A stretch of 64,000 nucleotides of DNA from Triops longicaudatus (lineage: Eukaryota; Arthropoda; Branchiopoda; Notostraca; Triopsidae). The DNA lies in NCBI GenBank assembly GCA_022885665.1, contig JAGQDJ010000615.1, positions 1-64,000 on the forward strand. Direction: 5' to 3'. Shown piece by piece: positions 47,001-62,000 of the stretch (within the stretch, counting starts at the first letter, position 1; each line of letters opens with the position of its first letter). Position numbers and translations under genes: made by a program. The notes beneath the pieces are model-generated. The model searched no databases. It was not told where the DNA came from and saw only the letters and a list, made by a program, of their open reading frames with translations.

Positions 47001-50000
47001 TCCATCTTGTAAAAGTATACTGTCCACCCATGAGATTTATGACTCCCATTTTCCTTGTAAAAATGTGCGTTTTTCTAGCCTCGCACGTACTCAAAATCCT
47101 GTTGGTTTACGTACACTGTATTAAGTACGTGGAGGCTCCAACTGTGCACCCGCATATGTTTTTTGACTAAACTGCTTGGTAAAACATTTTTCAGATATAA
47201 AATTGAAAATTGGCCTCATATTATTAAAAACTCTACGAGGCAGCAGAAACACTTAATTGTTATTTCGAGTGTAATGAAGCATCTGCCAGCAGAACCAGAC
47301 GAGGTAAGCGAAATTTGGCCGAGTTACCACGTAGGCATGCTGAAAAACGCACACCAACCTTGCGTGCTGCACGCGCTCGACACCTATATGTGAATAAACA
47401 ACGCAATAATAGGGCCATATTTCAGCCTATACAGTTAACCTACTTTCGAATTCATAATCAGAGCACATAACTTAAAAATTTTGGGTTAGATAAACTACAC
47501 GCCTATTCAGCATAGGACGAACGACACAGAACTACCTTACGACTCAACAACTTCCAAATCTATTTTCCATGTATTTTAGCCTTGGTGTGCTACATATTTA
47601 TACATAATGATTCAGGTTATATGCCTGATAACATTAAGACATGAGAAAATGGTACCTAACAACCCTTTTGCAAGATAAACAAACTAAAACGCGACCAGAA
47701 GCGTTTACCTTGCCACGTGGTTTTGGCTGTGGTTTTCACCAACCCACAACGGCACCTTACCGCACCATCCCCAAGTAACTCCAATGGCTCAAGTGAGGAG
47801 ATAAAAATAATATTACCTCATGTACGCCAGTGTTTTATGAAGTTTCCTATACAATTACACTGAGCTTTGAGGAGAATTTGGACACAATGTAATTGCCGGG
47901 ATTAACATCGGTCCGTAATTACTTAACAAGTGTAGCCTGGTTTGCCGAAAATGCCCATTTACTTCTTTTTTTTTCACAAATCTCAATTATGACGCAGTGA
48001 AATAATTTCAATGGTTAACTAAGATCGCGGTCATGTTTTAGCTCAACAGGTATATATGTGACGACAGAATCCCGAGGGTCAGTATATGGGTGCTGTGTCG
48101 ACGTGGTTGACGTCCCACAACCATTTCGGTGGCTTGTAGTTCAAGTCTTACAAAACGAAAAAAAAAAAGACGCAGCTCGGTCAATTCAAACAGCTATTGA
48201 ACGAGGGCCTTTTTTGCGAAACTGAGAAACTAGGTCTTCACTGTGCTTACGTTAAAGCCTTCCTTAAGTGAAACCATTTTCTTGCTCCTGTCTAAAGGGA
48301 AAAAGACGAGATTTTCTGTTTTATGCTTGTAACAGTGGGCTTAAACGAACCAATCAGCCATGAAAGTCTTTAACTCGAGGTTGTTTTGGGTAAGTAGTAT
48401 TCCTCATGCATTATGTATTAAACAATCCATTCAAACAGAATAACTAGTTCAGATGTAGTCAAAGTTTAAAATAACTCAAATCTTGAACTAATTCAACGTT
48501 ATAGCCTAATTAATTAAATTTTCAAATTATTTCAAAATAGAGTAGTATCTCAATACGGTGAACGCTTTTGTAGCGAGCTGTCGATGATATTAAACAGTAA
48601 CGTATTAAAGGACAATGGACACAAAAAATACCTATTGAGATTTTGGTTGTACACATTACTCTACGAACACAAAATTCTGTTTCAATTTTTTCTGACGAGT
48701 CGTTCCAGAGCTACTGCTTTGCGAAGTTTCTCGGCGCGCGAGCGTCACAGGGCGGTAAAACACGCCACATCAAGACACCACGTGGCCTAGCTGAACCAAT
48801 AAAAACAGCGATTTTCGTGTTCGCACATATCGTTCTCTCCCCCCGTTACGTCACAGCACCACGTGATCGCGTGGAATATCTCCTTGATTCCTAATGTCTT
48901 CGTTATTATTTGCAACACGATATAAAGAAACATGTGTCTGGAAACTAAATTTTTTGCTCTTTTTTTGCATAACGAAAAGTTGTTTTTTGGTGTCCATTGC
49001 CCTTTAAGTTGCGAAGTCTTTCATTAATTTTTAACACTATCTTTTACAACTAACTAAAATGGAGGCATTTAAAAAATAAAACTCTACCGTAAGCTCAGAG
49101 TAATATTTTCCCCATAAACAGTTAAGAATTCCTCTGCAGTAAAAACATCCCAAAGACAATTGCATTAGAATGCACGACTCAGTAGGCTGCAAATCCCGTT
49201 CAAATTCAAGTTTCGTTACAAATCGCGACAGATTTTCGTTAAAATGCAAGATCGACACCGTTCGACATTCACGTCAATTCAACTAAACTCAAACTAGTCA
49301 AAGTTCAAATTTTGTTATCAATTAAAAAATAAGTAAAAATTACTAGAAAAACAGATTTTCACTACGGTTACTTTTTCATTTCTAAAATAATAATTTAGAC
49401 TTATTAAAATAACTTTTATTTTCTTGAAAAAATACAGATATGCATGATGCTTCCTCTGGTGGTGTTCGCCCTCGACGTTTCACCAGCGACGCCTGAGGAC
49501 GAATTGGACGAATCAGAAGACACAGACGATATGGACGACGAAGAGGACGCTCTTGGTCCTTCGTCCGCCAACAACGGAACCGATGTATCTGATTACGACT
49601 ATAATTACGAGAACGAAGACGATTCTCTGGGAGCACTACAACCAGGTGAAACCGAAGAAGAGGAAGAAGAAAACTACGAAGAAGGAGGACTTGACCGTAT
49701 GGTCTTGGGGCGAGCACTACGGCCTGAGGGCGCACGATGCCGTCGCCGAATTCGTCGCGTGTGTCAACGTGGCCTTTACTGTAAAATTTACCGAATTTGC
49801 ACCACAATACGTCCTTGCAGTCCAGGTGCTACTTGCCCTAAACGCTGCCAAAGGAGAGGTGTATGTACTCGCAGAAATCCTAGCTCGACCACCGCAAAAC
49901 CCAGAACCACCACTCGCAGACCACGCCGCCGAACCCGACGTACCACCACGCCTAGACAGTCCACCACGCCTAGACCTACAACCAACACTGGTACCGCTCG

Positions 50001-53000
50001 ACGCAGAACTACCCCGAAGGCATAAATGAACATTTAAAGAACTCCCTTGAGGCACTAACAAACCGAACCCCGGACAAATCCAAAATAGAGCTTATGGCAA
50101 ATGTATAGACATTTTACACACACGAAATTTATTTACTACATTATAATTCAAATTTTAATTAAACTGCACATGTTATCGCAAAGTAGGAAATGAGAATAAT
50201 AAAATAACAAAATTTCCCTTTAAGGTCAAGAAGTTAATCTCACTATGAAATACCAGCAAGATTGGAATACACTCAATTGGGACCCCATTTTTGGTTTTTA
50301 CTGAAGTGGAGTGCTCACACAAACCGACCACTGATAGCTCACCTGACATGGCAATACAATCTGGCCAGAAGAGCTTCATGACGTCGTTGATCCGTACCAT
50401 AGAACACTTTAATCCCTTATCCTACTCTTCGTTTTTTTTTTAAGAGGAAAAGAGTATTGGATATTTGCTACAACGAATTCGAATCTTAGGAATAAAAAGT
50501 CGAAAAATGAGTTAAGTAAATAAAAAAAGCAAATGAATTCATCCTTGAAAGAAAAAATAGATAAAACTAGAGCAGAATTCATTGAGGATATCACGTAAAG
50601 TGGTACACATGTTACATACACTATTACACACTGACAACAATTTAAGTCTAGTGACATGATTTATTACAGTCCTTAATCAATTCAGTTTACTGTGCCGAAA
50701 TGCAAAAAGTGACCAACAACGAAGCGAAAAAAAAAACAGAAAAAAAGGAATAGTGTATTGTAACCGAACGTCAAATGTCCAATAATTTATGGACACTTAC
50801 AAATGGTCAGCAACGAAACTTTTTTTCATACACAACTCTATTTTTCATTCGCTGTAATTCTATCGAACACAAATATAGCAGAAACAGACATCCTGTCTCT
50901 GCAACGAACAGATTTGACACCAATTTTGCAACAACACCACTCTGCCATGTATCATCGCAAACGAACTATTGCAAAATGATCCATCACGGAAACCCGAGCC
51001 TTCTAAACAAGCTTGAAAAGACACCGCAAAACCTTATGGGAAATTCTGGTAATCTGAACACTGGATACGCCGCTGTTCTTATTTACCCCAAAATGTGCAT
51101 TCACACCTAAGTCGTGCAAAAGCTCTATTAGAGTCTGTGGTCATTCCATACCCAATGAACTTACGTCAAGTTCCTGACCACGTCGACCCTAAGGATTTAA
51201 CGGCACGCGGCCTTCGCTACGTTTACCTGCTCACTAACAACTTACGCATCTGCTACTGGGGAGCAATTACAATCTGGCAAAAGAGGCACACATTTTTGTG
51301 CGTCGGTGAGTGTAATATTGTTGGATACCTGGTTTGTAATCAATCAGATAGCTTAGATATCCTCCTCTAATACGTTTCCTAAAAGTCGGGCAACCCGAAA
51401 AAGGCATGTAATATGCATAGGTCGGAACAATGACAAATAGACGCGTAACACGATTCGCGTTCGCACGAGCTAAATTCCCACTGCGACATAAAAAATTACA
51501 AAGAACACGTGCCGTCCATTAAGGGATACATGCTCATTTGTCAACATTCGCTCGCCCTTCCATGTCTCAATTAATCTCCCTAAAACTTGCCTTGTTACTT
51601 AACACACGCTACCCTTGGTTGCTTTTCATGTCCTCGTAAGACCCCTTTCACACATAGATTTAAGGCAAAATAGAGCCCAGTCGAAGTGCCAAAAGACGGA
51701 TTAAATATTCTAACTTTTGACAATTTTACTGTACTACTTCTTTTATTACTTCATTTCCTTTCGTTTTCAATTTTTACTCTGTTAATCTTCGTTTTCGATT
51801 TTTTTTTTATCTTAACGAGAATCTTTGAACAGTTTGCGCAAAGAGTAAGTCATCTACTGCTCCTCAACTATACAACACAACAACCTTGGAGTCTTCAGAT
51901 TCACTGATGAATGGGCTTTCTTATGTACCGAAACCAAACCTTTGTTTGGAAAAATTTCCTGGCAATAAGAGGTTGAACGTATGAGATTTTTCTGGTATAA
52001 TTTCAGTGTTTCGAATTTTCACTACCGAAAGAAACCTACGATAGGTAGAGGATCCCTTTATTCCAGAAAGATATTACACTGAACGGTCTTTCTGTCACCT
52101 GTATCAAACAGTCAAAGTGTCACCACCTTGAGACGAATTCGATGTTCTAATTTAACCAACAAACTCTGACCCTTTTCCCGTGTTATGGCTCACTACTTTC
52201 CGATACTGGCGTGTCCGGGTCAGGGAGGACGTTACTCGCGAGAAAAAAAAATGAAAACTTAACTCGAAAATCAAACCTCCATTTAAACTCGAAAAGACGG
52301 TGAACAGACAACACTAAAGCTGTAGTTGAAATTACAGGATGTACAACGAAGTGCGAATTTGCAAGTTGCAAGGCGTAAATACCTCTTTTTTCAATACCTA
52401 TTCATTCATGCTTTCCACTAAAAGAACTGACGTCAAAATTTCTGTAAGAAAACGGTTAAGTGTGTTCAGATAGCCCACGTTAACAGTACTATGATTAAAT
52501 GTTCTGCAAAATGTCACTTCTGAATTTTTGCCATGCAATTTCTTGATCAAATTCAAAGTTATACGGCGTGGGGTAACTTTGAATGCATTCTGTAAAAATA
52601 AGGTTGTCACACATGCCGCCCCGTAATTATAAATTAAACCTGTTTTTTATTCTGAGTGGTTTTCTAAAAAAAGGTACTTTTCCTTTTTACTTGAAAATCA
52701 GCGAAAAAAAACAAGAAAACTGAAAGAAACCCAATTTTTTCAGGATAACCCAATCTGACGGTATATTCTTTCCCAAACTGCTTACAAAACAATTGTAACT
52801 GATTAGAATGGGTTGGGTAGGTCGTACTTTCGAACTGCGTTAGTTTTATTGTTTAGACATCTATTTTTCTATTTATACGTTTAAATTTCATATCTTCGTT
52901 TTCAACGTGCTTCACTCTTATTTCTTATTTATTTGTATTCTCAATTTTTGTTCTTCAAATCTTTATTTTCCGGTTGTTGTGTTTGTTTTCGTCGGTACTC

Positions 53001-56000
53001 TTCACGTTTGTTTCGGAGAGACAATCGTTCTGCATTTGGCGCAAGTTAGCTTTTTTTTACATAAATCTGCACCTTTTCGTGCTATACCCATTTCCGATTG
53101 AAAGTCCAACTAAACACGAACACGAAATGAAAACCTTTCGTTTTTCCAGCGGACAAGAGAAGTTGGCAGGTCTTTCGTAGCAAGTCAGACAAAGCGAAAT
53201 CTTGCTATATTCAGAAAAAAAAGAGAAAAGTTTCTGGAGAGGACACTGTAATGCTCTAAAAGTTCAGAATAAAAAGATAAGCGAGAAATTCTTCGTTTTC
53301 TTCTTGAAAACAGCTTCACGAGCTATTTAAGCTGCAGAATCTTAGTTCCGTCTATACAACACTCAACAAAGTCTCTTGCTTGTCGCGATGGAAGGCAGGC
53401 ATGAATGATTTCATCGGAATTCCAATTCCATAGCCAATAACAGCGTTGTTGGGTCCGAGGCTTGCATGGAGCGAACGAAGTTACGAAGTCTCCATGATAG
53501 AAGCACACACCATAACCGCCTTTCTTTTCCTTGCCAAGCAGGGGAAAAAATGTATCACACTGAAAGGCTAGGTCTCTTCAGTTCCCAATCGCTCACTTCT
53601 ACCCGGCTCGTTCCCTTTTTTCCCCCTGAAGAAACGGAAAGAAAAGGCGTCAAGGCGGTAATATATAGCTCACGAATCAACCCCCGTTAATCGATGATGC
53701 TGTGTAGGCTGTACACATATACACACTACGTGTCATATACCCTTCCTCCCCCGATTTTTCCCTAGCCTTTGCATTTTGGGGGTTTTCGGTTTCCTCTAAC
53801 CCGCTATGAGCAAATCAATGAGTTACTGGGTCACATATCAACGGTATATCATATCTCGGTAAAGACTTCCTGCTTTCTTGGCACTGGCTAATAGCTTTTC
53901 TCTTGAAACAGTTGTACAAAGATGAGAAAAATAAAAGATTAAATTCACACAAGAAAACAAAAATAAACCAAAATATGTAGAAAACATCTTTGCGGCTCTT
54001 GCAAGTCGCCGGCATAAGGGCGAAGAGCCATTTCAAGCAACACTGACTTTGACTCCAAAGCAAGAATGAAATGCGTTCAACGTAAGAAAACGTTCAAAGT
54101 TCCTTGGGAGACCACCCATAACGTGACTCGTCTTGGAGCTTCTCTTCCACGGCCAAGAAATTCACCGTTGGCGTTCGCTCAATGTCAGCGTCACCAGTGT
54201 TTTGCTCAGTCCTATCAAAATTTGTCAGAATTGGCAAACTGAAGCAAACTGTTGGCAAATGGGCGTTTCGGAAACTGAAACGACTATGTGTAAACTGTTT
54301 TTGAATTAGTTCCTAAGCTCTCTTTCATCGTTGTTATATCGCAAAATCTTACAAACGAGTATGACTGTCATAAGTACTGTATTAATATATTAGCAGTTCT
54401 GATAACATCCGTAAATCCCAAATGTTGAGCCTTTCGCCAATTTCTTCGATCACAAAATTCGTTCTTTCGCTCGCTGAAACAAGAGATTTGTTTACCGTTG
54501 CAAAACTTTCGCAGGGAAAAATGATTCACCTTTAAATATTTTGACAATCATCTCTCCTTTAAAATACGAGTATTAAGAAGTATCAAACAGTGTAAGCTGT
54601 TAATCCCAAAGTCAGATATGTGAACACAGTAAATCAGATTTTTTAAAAGTAAAAAGTACAGTCAATTTGATACGTGAGTATGTACGATAGATACATAGTA
54701 TCTCCATATCCACGGCCCAGGAAGAAAATCGGTTGAGGTCTTGCTCTTTAAGTAGTAGAAATAATGTTTTACAATACAGTTATTAATTACTGCAGTCAAA
54801 TTTTCTAATAAGAAAATGTCGGTTACAAGGTTGAAGGTCGACAGGTTTGAACTTAAGGCCACAGCACCAACCACTTTCCTGAGTATTAACATTGTAAATG
54901 GCACGACAAGTTTCAGGATGATTCAAAAAAGCATTATATTTTGTTCAACACATGTACATTTTCGATAGTAAGCTTTTAACTAGTCATACCTAACACCTTT
55001 CACGTAATTAATTTTAAAAATGTTTTTAATAATTTTCGACCGCAGAATATGAGAACATAAGTACTTCATAACGTAGTTGCGAGAATCGTTAAAGTCGTTC
55101 AATGGAACGAAAAAAACTGAATTTTCTTAAATGCCTATGGAATGGCAATTACAAAAAAAATATTTTTCGCCTATAAGTTCGAAAATGTTCTCAAATTTGT
55201 TGCAAATTACCAACTGCTTTTTTGAAAGTCTTTAAATGCCAAAGTATGAGAACCTTCACCTATAACTTCACTGTGGAGAAATTTTAGGATAATAAAAATT
55301 TTTGACAAGGAGATGTACGCAAAGTGATAATGAAAAATTTCAATGTAACAATAAGCGCAGACGGTACAGAGTAGCCTTAAGTAATAAAACTAATGTTTTA
55401 CAATTCGTATTATTACAGAAATACCTTTTTTTATAAAGAAACACCGTTATAAATTAAGAGATCGAGGTCAACTACTGAAATATACACAACGAAATTACGA
55501 GACAAGCTTCGGTTAAAAAAGAAAAAAAAATAATTATTTTGATCAATCTGTGAATGAAAACCACCCTTTTACACATTGATCTTTTATACATTTCTTTCTT
55601 CCAAAGTTGCTTTTTTGCTCCTTTAGGCTTGCGCTTTTTGCGAGTTATTTTACCAGAGATACTAAAGTTGTTCTAAATAAATAAGCAAGTGCTTCTGAGT
55701 TCGAAACCGCGGCCTGATTTAGCACCCACACTGTGTGCTTGCTACAGTGATCTCGATGGGAGCTTAGAAAAGTTGGAAACGCTCGGTGCGGTAAGGGGAC
55801 TCACCGGAACTTATAAACTTCTTTTCTACAGCAGCTAAGTTTTTGTCAATTCTACGTAAGCTCTTGGATGACTTTTATAAAAATGTGCTGATACAATTAG
55901 TTAAAAGTTTTCTACATTACATAATAGCAATTCATCTTTACTCTTAATTTAAAGTAATGCTTTGCTTGGCTGTACATATTAGCGATATTTTGGACAAATA

Positions 56001-59000
56001 GTTTCACAGCTTCAGTTTTTTAAAGATTTCTTTTCTTTTACGTTTTAGGATCTCTGGAAGTAAGTACAAGCGTCGTAAATCTACTATTTTCTCTCTTTCT
56101 TTGACTTAATGGCAGGATATGCTACTTGGTTTTCACGATAATCTTTGCGTCACCATTTACAATCTATTACTCACTTTTCTTAAGCGGAAGGCAAAGCTGA
56201 TAGTGGAATTCTATTACAATAAGCTCAGCAGCGATCACATGATTCTGTGTGCTTTTAATGTCCTAGAATACATGCTGAAGACTTCACAACACAGGAAGGG
56301 TGGGGTTTTGCCCTTTTGTAAATGCTCTTCCAAATGAAGGGAAAAAGACACACGCAAAAAAAAACGGAACAACCCTTTACATGTTTTGAAGCTACTCCTT
56401 ATGAGCTTCACGCTGCTCCAAATCGCAATTTCTCCAAAAAAGACACGAAACGGAATTTATGAAGTGGGAGCCTTATTTCCATACAATTGCTCTTTGCTAC
56501 CCAACTTCACTTTATATTTCTCTATGCATGTGTGTATGTATGTATGTATGTATGTATGTGTTCAAGAGCTTCCGGGGAAAATGATTTCATAATTAGCACG
56601 AAGGCAAAGACGTAATGAGTTGCGGGTTCAGGGCGGGGCGTATTTTTATCATGCAATGCTGAAATTTCATGGCCTTATCTTGTTTTGCAAATTAATTTCA
56701 TTTTAGTGACGCACGACAGGAAGCGTGAAACAATATATTTAAATATACTTTAACACCATGCGTTAAGTTTTACGAGAATGCATGATAGCATACTTAATCA
56801 GGAACACCGGTCAAAAACCCTCGATTTATGTGACACAGCTCGCAAATAAAAGAAAAACGTATTTTTTAATGAAAGGTAACCTTAAACGAATTGAGACGAT
56901 TTAACAAAATAACCTATTAATCGATATAGCATATAATCAAATGATGGTCACAAATTTTGTTAGGTTGAACAATACCTACGAATTGCTCCACCATTCTCAG
57001 ATTTGGTTTAATTTCCATGAATAACTACACACACAAATACGCAGCTGGCATACAAAAAACGCCTCGAAATAGAAAGATAATTCCTAAAGAAAATTGACAG
57101 ACGGAAAATAAAAAGAAACGGGAACTACTTTCCATATTCAATAGCGGTTTCCAATAACGCTGGCTCCTCCCCTGTTCTTCCTCCCCAACGAGCTTGTTTA
57201 CACAAAAATGGATGGAAAAATAAAATGAGAAAGTGGATCAATGCGCTTTTCCAAAGTTGTCTCTTCCAAGTTGCTTTTTTCATCACGAAAACTCCTTTTT
57301 CTCCAGTTCACCAAAATTTCAGTCTCGGATTTCTTTTGAGGGGATTACACATATGCCCGCCCACCAAGAGCGTTTCGCTTTTCCCTACCCAATTCTTTAT
57401 CCCTTTTTCGCCGTTAGTCTTCCGGCACACCATTGTTAAAGACTTGCATGCATACCTTTCCATAAGATTTCTGTCATTTGGCTGGAAAAAAAACATATTG
57501 TGGTCTCTTATTCTCCGCTATTGTTCCTGGTGGGTTGTTGTCGCTCAATTAGGGTAGTGTATCATCCATCAAGGGTCTCTGCATCGTCTTACCGAGTAAT
57601 CGCTTTCCGATCAATCACAGCGGCTCTAAAAGCTTTGTGTTTCTTTACTTCCTTTTTCTTCTCCTTGTCGTATTATTGAGATGAAATTGTTTGAGCTCTT
57701 AAGAATGCGGCTGCTCTGAATGACTCAAGCAAGCGAGCCAACTTGAACATGTCGACAAGCTTTTTAATTTACCTACAATTTCAACCCTCCTTGGGAGCGT
57801 TTCTAGTGGTTCCCATCGTAGATTGAGTCAAGAGAACGAATAAGAGATGCTACAGTACATGTAATTCAACTGCCCCTTGTAACCACCCAAATCCTCCCAC
57901 AACCCTTGAGAGGAGTTCCAAAACTTTGGGCTGGGTAAAAGGGAAAAATTCAAAACTGTCAGCAAACCCCTCTCAAGGGATTCGTTAGCAAGGTAACTTC
58001 TGGACCGACAAAAAGAGAGAAAATCGAACCATTGGGGAGTGTTACCATTACCGCTTGTGTACTACGTGCGGGCTCGTAAGGCAAAGATACGGCCTATCGG
58101 TGGCTGCAAATGTTACCGAAAATAGATCCTTTTTTTACATATTTCTCCCTCACTTTCCTGGAAGCGCATCCCCGAGTTTTTACGCATTCCGGCTCGGTGA
58201 ACTCTGAATGGCGACAGATGACAACTTGAGAACCCCCAGACTAATGAAAATTGCAAACATTGGAGCTGTAAAACGGGGGCAGGTCAACAGCTTATCGCTT
58301 GTTGCTACGCAAAATCGCTTTCTGCACCGTTAACGAGGATTAATAGAGGTTCTGAACTTAGCATCACGGAACCTGTATCCTTTGAATGGTCACAGCTCAG
58401 TTTAAAGGACACGTGGGTTGATTACAGTGAAGAAAATTGCTGATATATAAGGTTACAATAAACAATGCTAATAGATGGATAAATGCTATCTTGTCAGCAA
58501 GTCCTCTGATGCAAAGTCCGCTTGTCGACGGATTTTGTAACAAATTTGCCATTATCGCCAAGTTCATTTTTTAGGTTCAGTCATCTTTCATCCTTTGCAG
58601 TTCAAGTCCATTTAGAAAATTGTGCATCGTGCAGGGCTTAATCAGCTAATAATCCTTAAAGGTCTCTCTATCTCCGGCAAAAGGCTGGATTGAGAATTAT
58701 TTAGCCAGGAGAGTTCGGGCTCGTTAGCCACTCTGCTTACTATAATTGCTGGCGCTCATTACCAACCCCACGCTTTTGAGCTAGTCAGCCTCCCCCCTAA
58801 TGGGATAAAACAATGAATATGAGCCGAATGAAGCTTGATTCCTTCGTTTTTATAGTTTCAGGGGGGGAGGGGGTTCGGGCGGTATTTCAGCCGAGGAGAC
58901 GAATTTGTCATGCGCTTCAAGTAACTTCAAACAAATACGCCATGTGAAACTTGGGTAAGTTAGACTGAAAATTGGGCAGAACTAACAGGCGTGACAGAAA

Positions 59001-62000
59001 GTAACACGACTTGCTCAAGTAATTTTTTTAAAAAAAATGCGTTACATGTCTGCGTAAGTCTCGGGCTTTTGGTTTTCTAAGGAACAGTTCTGACGGTGAA
59101 AACGTTCATTGTTACTGACAATGAATTTTCATAACCAACCAGCTCCAAAGAGGGAAACATTTATTGGTTACCGAGCATCGTGCGCTAAAAATTGGACCGT
59201 TTGCTTGGGTCATTTTTGTAACGAGTGCCGAGCGACGTACTAAGCTTTTGTGGATTGCAATATACGGGCTTTATGCAGTGCGTTGTCAACAGTAGTCTTG
59301 GTTTACTACAGTAGAATCTTGCTATAACGAGCCCTTCATCCTTTTATGACGAACTACCGGGAATAATACACGAATTTTCAAAAAACAAGAAACTGACGTA
59401 TTATCAGTTTACGGAGGTAAGCGACAAAAACTGGTGCTTAATTACGTTTTCTTTTTTGGCAAGAATTCGTTATACTTCTCTAAACTGATATTTTATCAAA
59501 TAATGGAGGTATTGCCCACAGTCGGCGCACAATGTCCAATAAACAATTTATGAAACTTATCTAACCGAAACAATATTAGATGGCGGAAGTAGTGCAAGAC
59601 AAGATTCGTTTTGGTAAGGGTTGCGAACTTGGACGAAGGATGGACTCTTATCGGATAAGGGAGGTTGTAGGATTGTGGGGGAGCTACTGGTAAGGTTTCT
59701 ATATGCACACGCGTAAAAAAAGGAAAAAGAATTTTCAATCCTTTTAATGGAAATAGGACGTCAATTTCTAAGAAAAACAAATCTAGCCTTTTTCTGTACG
59801 AGTTCATTTCCGTCCCTTGAAGGGTTCGCGATCCGATCCGCTCTTTCAGACCATTTTATTTGGGAGTTCGCAAGTCATGCCATTAAAGCTTCTTCTTCGG
59901 TGTTCGTTTGTCCGTCACAAGTCACTTAAACTTTCAGTAGGCAAATAAAGCCTTTCTGTCTCTCAAGAAGAAATTCTTTCGTTTCCTCAAGAGTCGGTCC
60001 ACAATTCTTCTTTACGTACTCTTTTTTCCGTGGCCCCCGTGTTTCAAGGCTCTCTTCGGCTTGCCAGTCCTTTCTTTGCACGGGCTCGAAAATCTTGCGC
60101 TATTGCAGTTGTTGTCACGCTAAAACTAGACTCCATTTCTCCCCCCTTTACGCCCAAGTCTCATGGGGCGTGTTAAGTCAATAAGGCTCTCACGATTACG
60201 TCGACAAAAGAACTAAAAGGCTATTCCTTTTCTTGCTATCTTTATTTTACTTTTTATTTTCAAGCCTTTTTTATTCACATGCCTCTCGAGTTTTTCTCGC
60301 ACATCAGCACCCTCAAGCCCGTTAAATGATTAAACGGACGCAAGTCCAAAGATAGACGACGATCCAATACTTGGCTCCCAGTACTGTGAAAACGTACCGC
60401 TTAACCGAAACTTTTGCCTTGAAGACATAGACCTTGCTTTTTGTTCTTAGTTTTACAAATCTGTTTCGCTCATTAAATCCACTCTGACCTCCTTTCCACG
60501 CGCACTCAATCCTCTGGCGAAAGTTTTCAGTCTGTGGGTAAACAACCCCCACACCTTCCAAACGGCCACATATGACACGATAACGCAGCATCCCTCGGCA
60601 AGACGCAAAAACCAGCCAAAAAAAATCAAAGATATAAAAACAAGAAATAAGTTCTATAAGAAAAGTTTCTATACGAGATCGAGCTATTTTTATTTACTCG
60701 CTGATCTCTTCTCTCGGCTACTGAGGAAATTATTTCTCAACGAAAGAAAAAAAGGACTATTACTGCAACGTTGATCTGACACCTAAATCCCCTTAGCTAT
60801 TCTTCTCCATTTTTTTCTCGCAGTCGCTGTTTTGTAACCTCTTCTCTAGCTTGACAGCATCTAAAGCGCCGAGTTTGTCTCCTTGGGAGGCTGAACTTGG
60901 GCTCCGAAACTCTTCTCCTTACGAGTACAACACAAACGGCAACGACAACGTCAGTGGACCAAGGTATATAACTGTATGGCGGCTATCAGATGATGAGACT
61001 TTTGGGCCCTCCGTTTTTGTGCCATGACTCTTGGACTGTCCCATGTTCAGTGAACTCAACCGATTTCGAGGAAGCTGAGCATTGCAATTGCCGGGGAGGC
61101 AGCAAGCCCATCAGACATCAATCCTGACTGCGGGGACTTGATTCGTCATCAAAGAAGGAATTGAATTCTTCCACATGGCCAAGTCCGGTACGACATTAGA
61201 TGCTATGCTTCTGCTCTCTTTTGGGCGTCCTTAGACGGCTGTCAACTTTTTTTCTGATTTTTCTCCTTGCTTCTCTTGTATCATTTTGTACATTTTTCCT
61301 TTTTTTTTACAGTGCAATAGGATTCCTTTCTTGAAGAATTGGCAAGGTAACAATAGCTTGCACCGTTTATCAGTGTCGCAATAGGTATATCAAGGGTAGG
61401 CTAAATGTTACCTGATAAAGCGAAGAAAGCTGAATTAGGATATACAGTTTTTTTGGCCAGACCCTACCTTAATGTCAACTTTTTATAGGTTACGCCACGT
61501 GAAGCTGGAGATCCTCTTGGCAAGAAATGATTCTAATATATGATCCCCTTGTAACGGTTGGCGCATGCATCGGAATCCCGCTACGCAAAGGAAACCTACA
61601 CCTTGCAAAGACATGGAGTGTTAGTGGGTTTCATGGCCAAGGAACAAGGGAAAGGAGGACACATGAGCTTACGGCAATACTAGGGATATTGGCAATGTGC
61701 GAGCATGCCAAACTATCCCACCTCCTATTCCAATTTCATTGTTGATGAGCTTTGGGCAGTCGGCACAAATCGAACATTTCCTCCCCAGTGGCAATATCCC
61801 TGACAACCTCGAAACTACAATGAAGCTTTCAATTACTCAACCTCTAGCTTAATTCAAAACTATTCCTTTAATGACTTAGAATTTGAATCTTGTACCTTTT
61901 GACGTACAATTCTGAACAGATTGTAGAGAAATGGGTTTTCGAGTGTGTTAGCGCAAAAACGCTGCATCAGCATTTGGCCATAGACACCAGGAAATGGAAT

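Noticed and set aside
49382..50061. Minus-strand and alternative plus-strand frames over the nested secreted-protein exon
   Set aside because: Arg/Val-rich shadows of the acidic and Thr/Arg codons; only one frame continues a signal peptide across the intron.
55680..55740. GAGTTCGAAACC as a tRNA T-loop
   Set aside because: No acceptor or anticodon stem can be formed around it.
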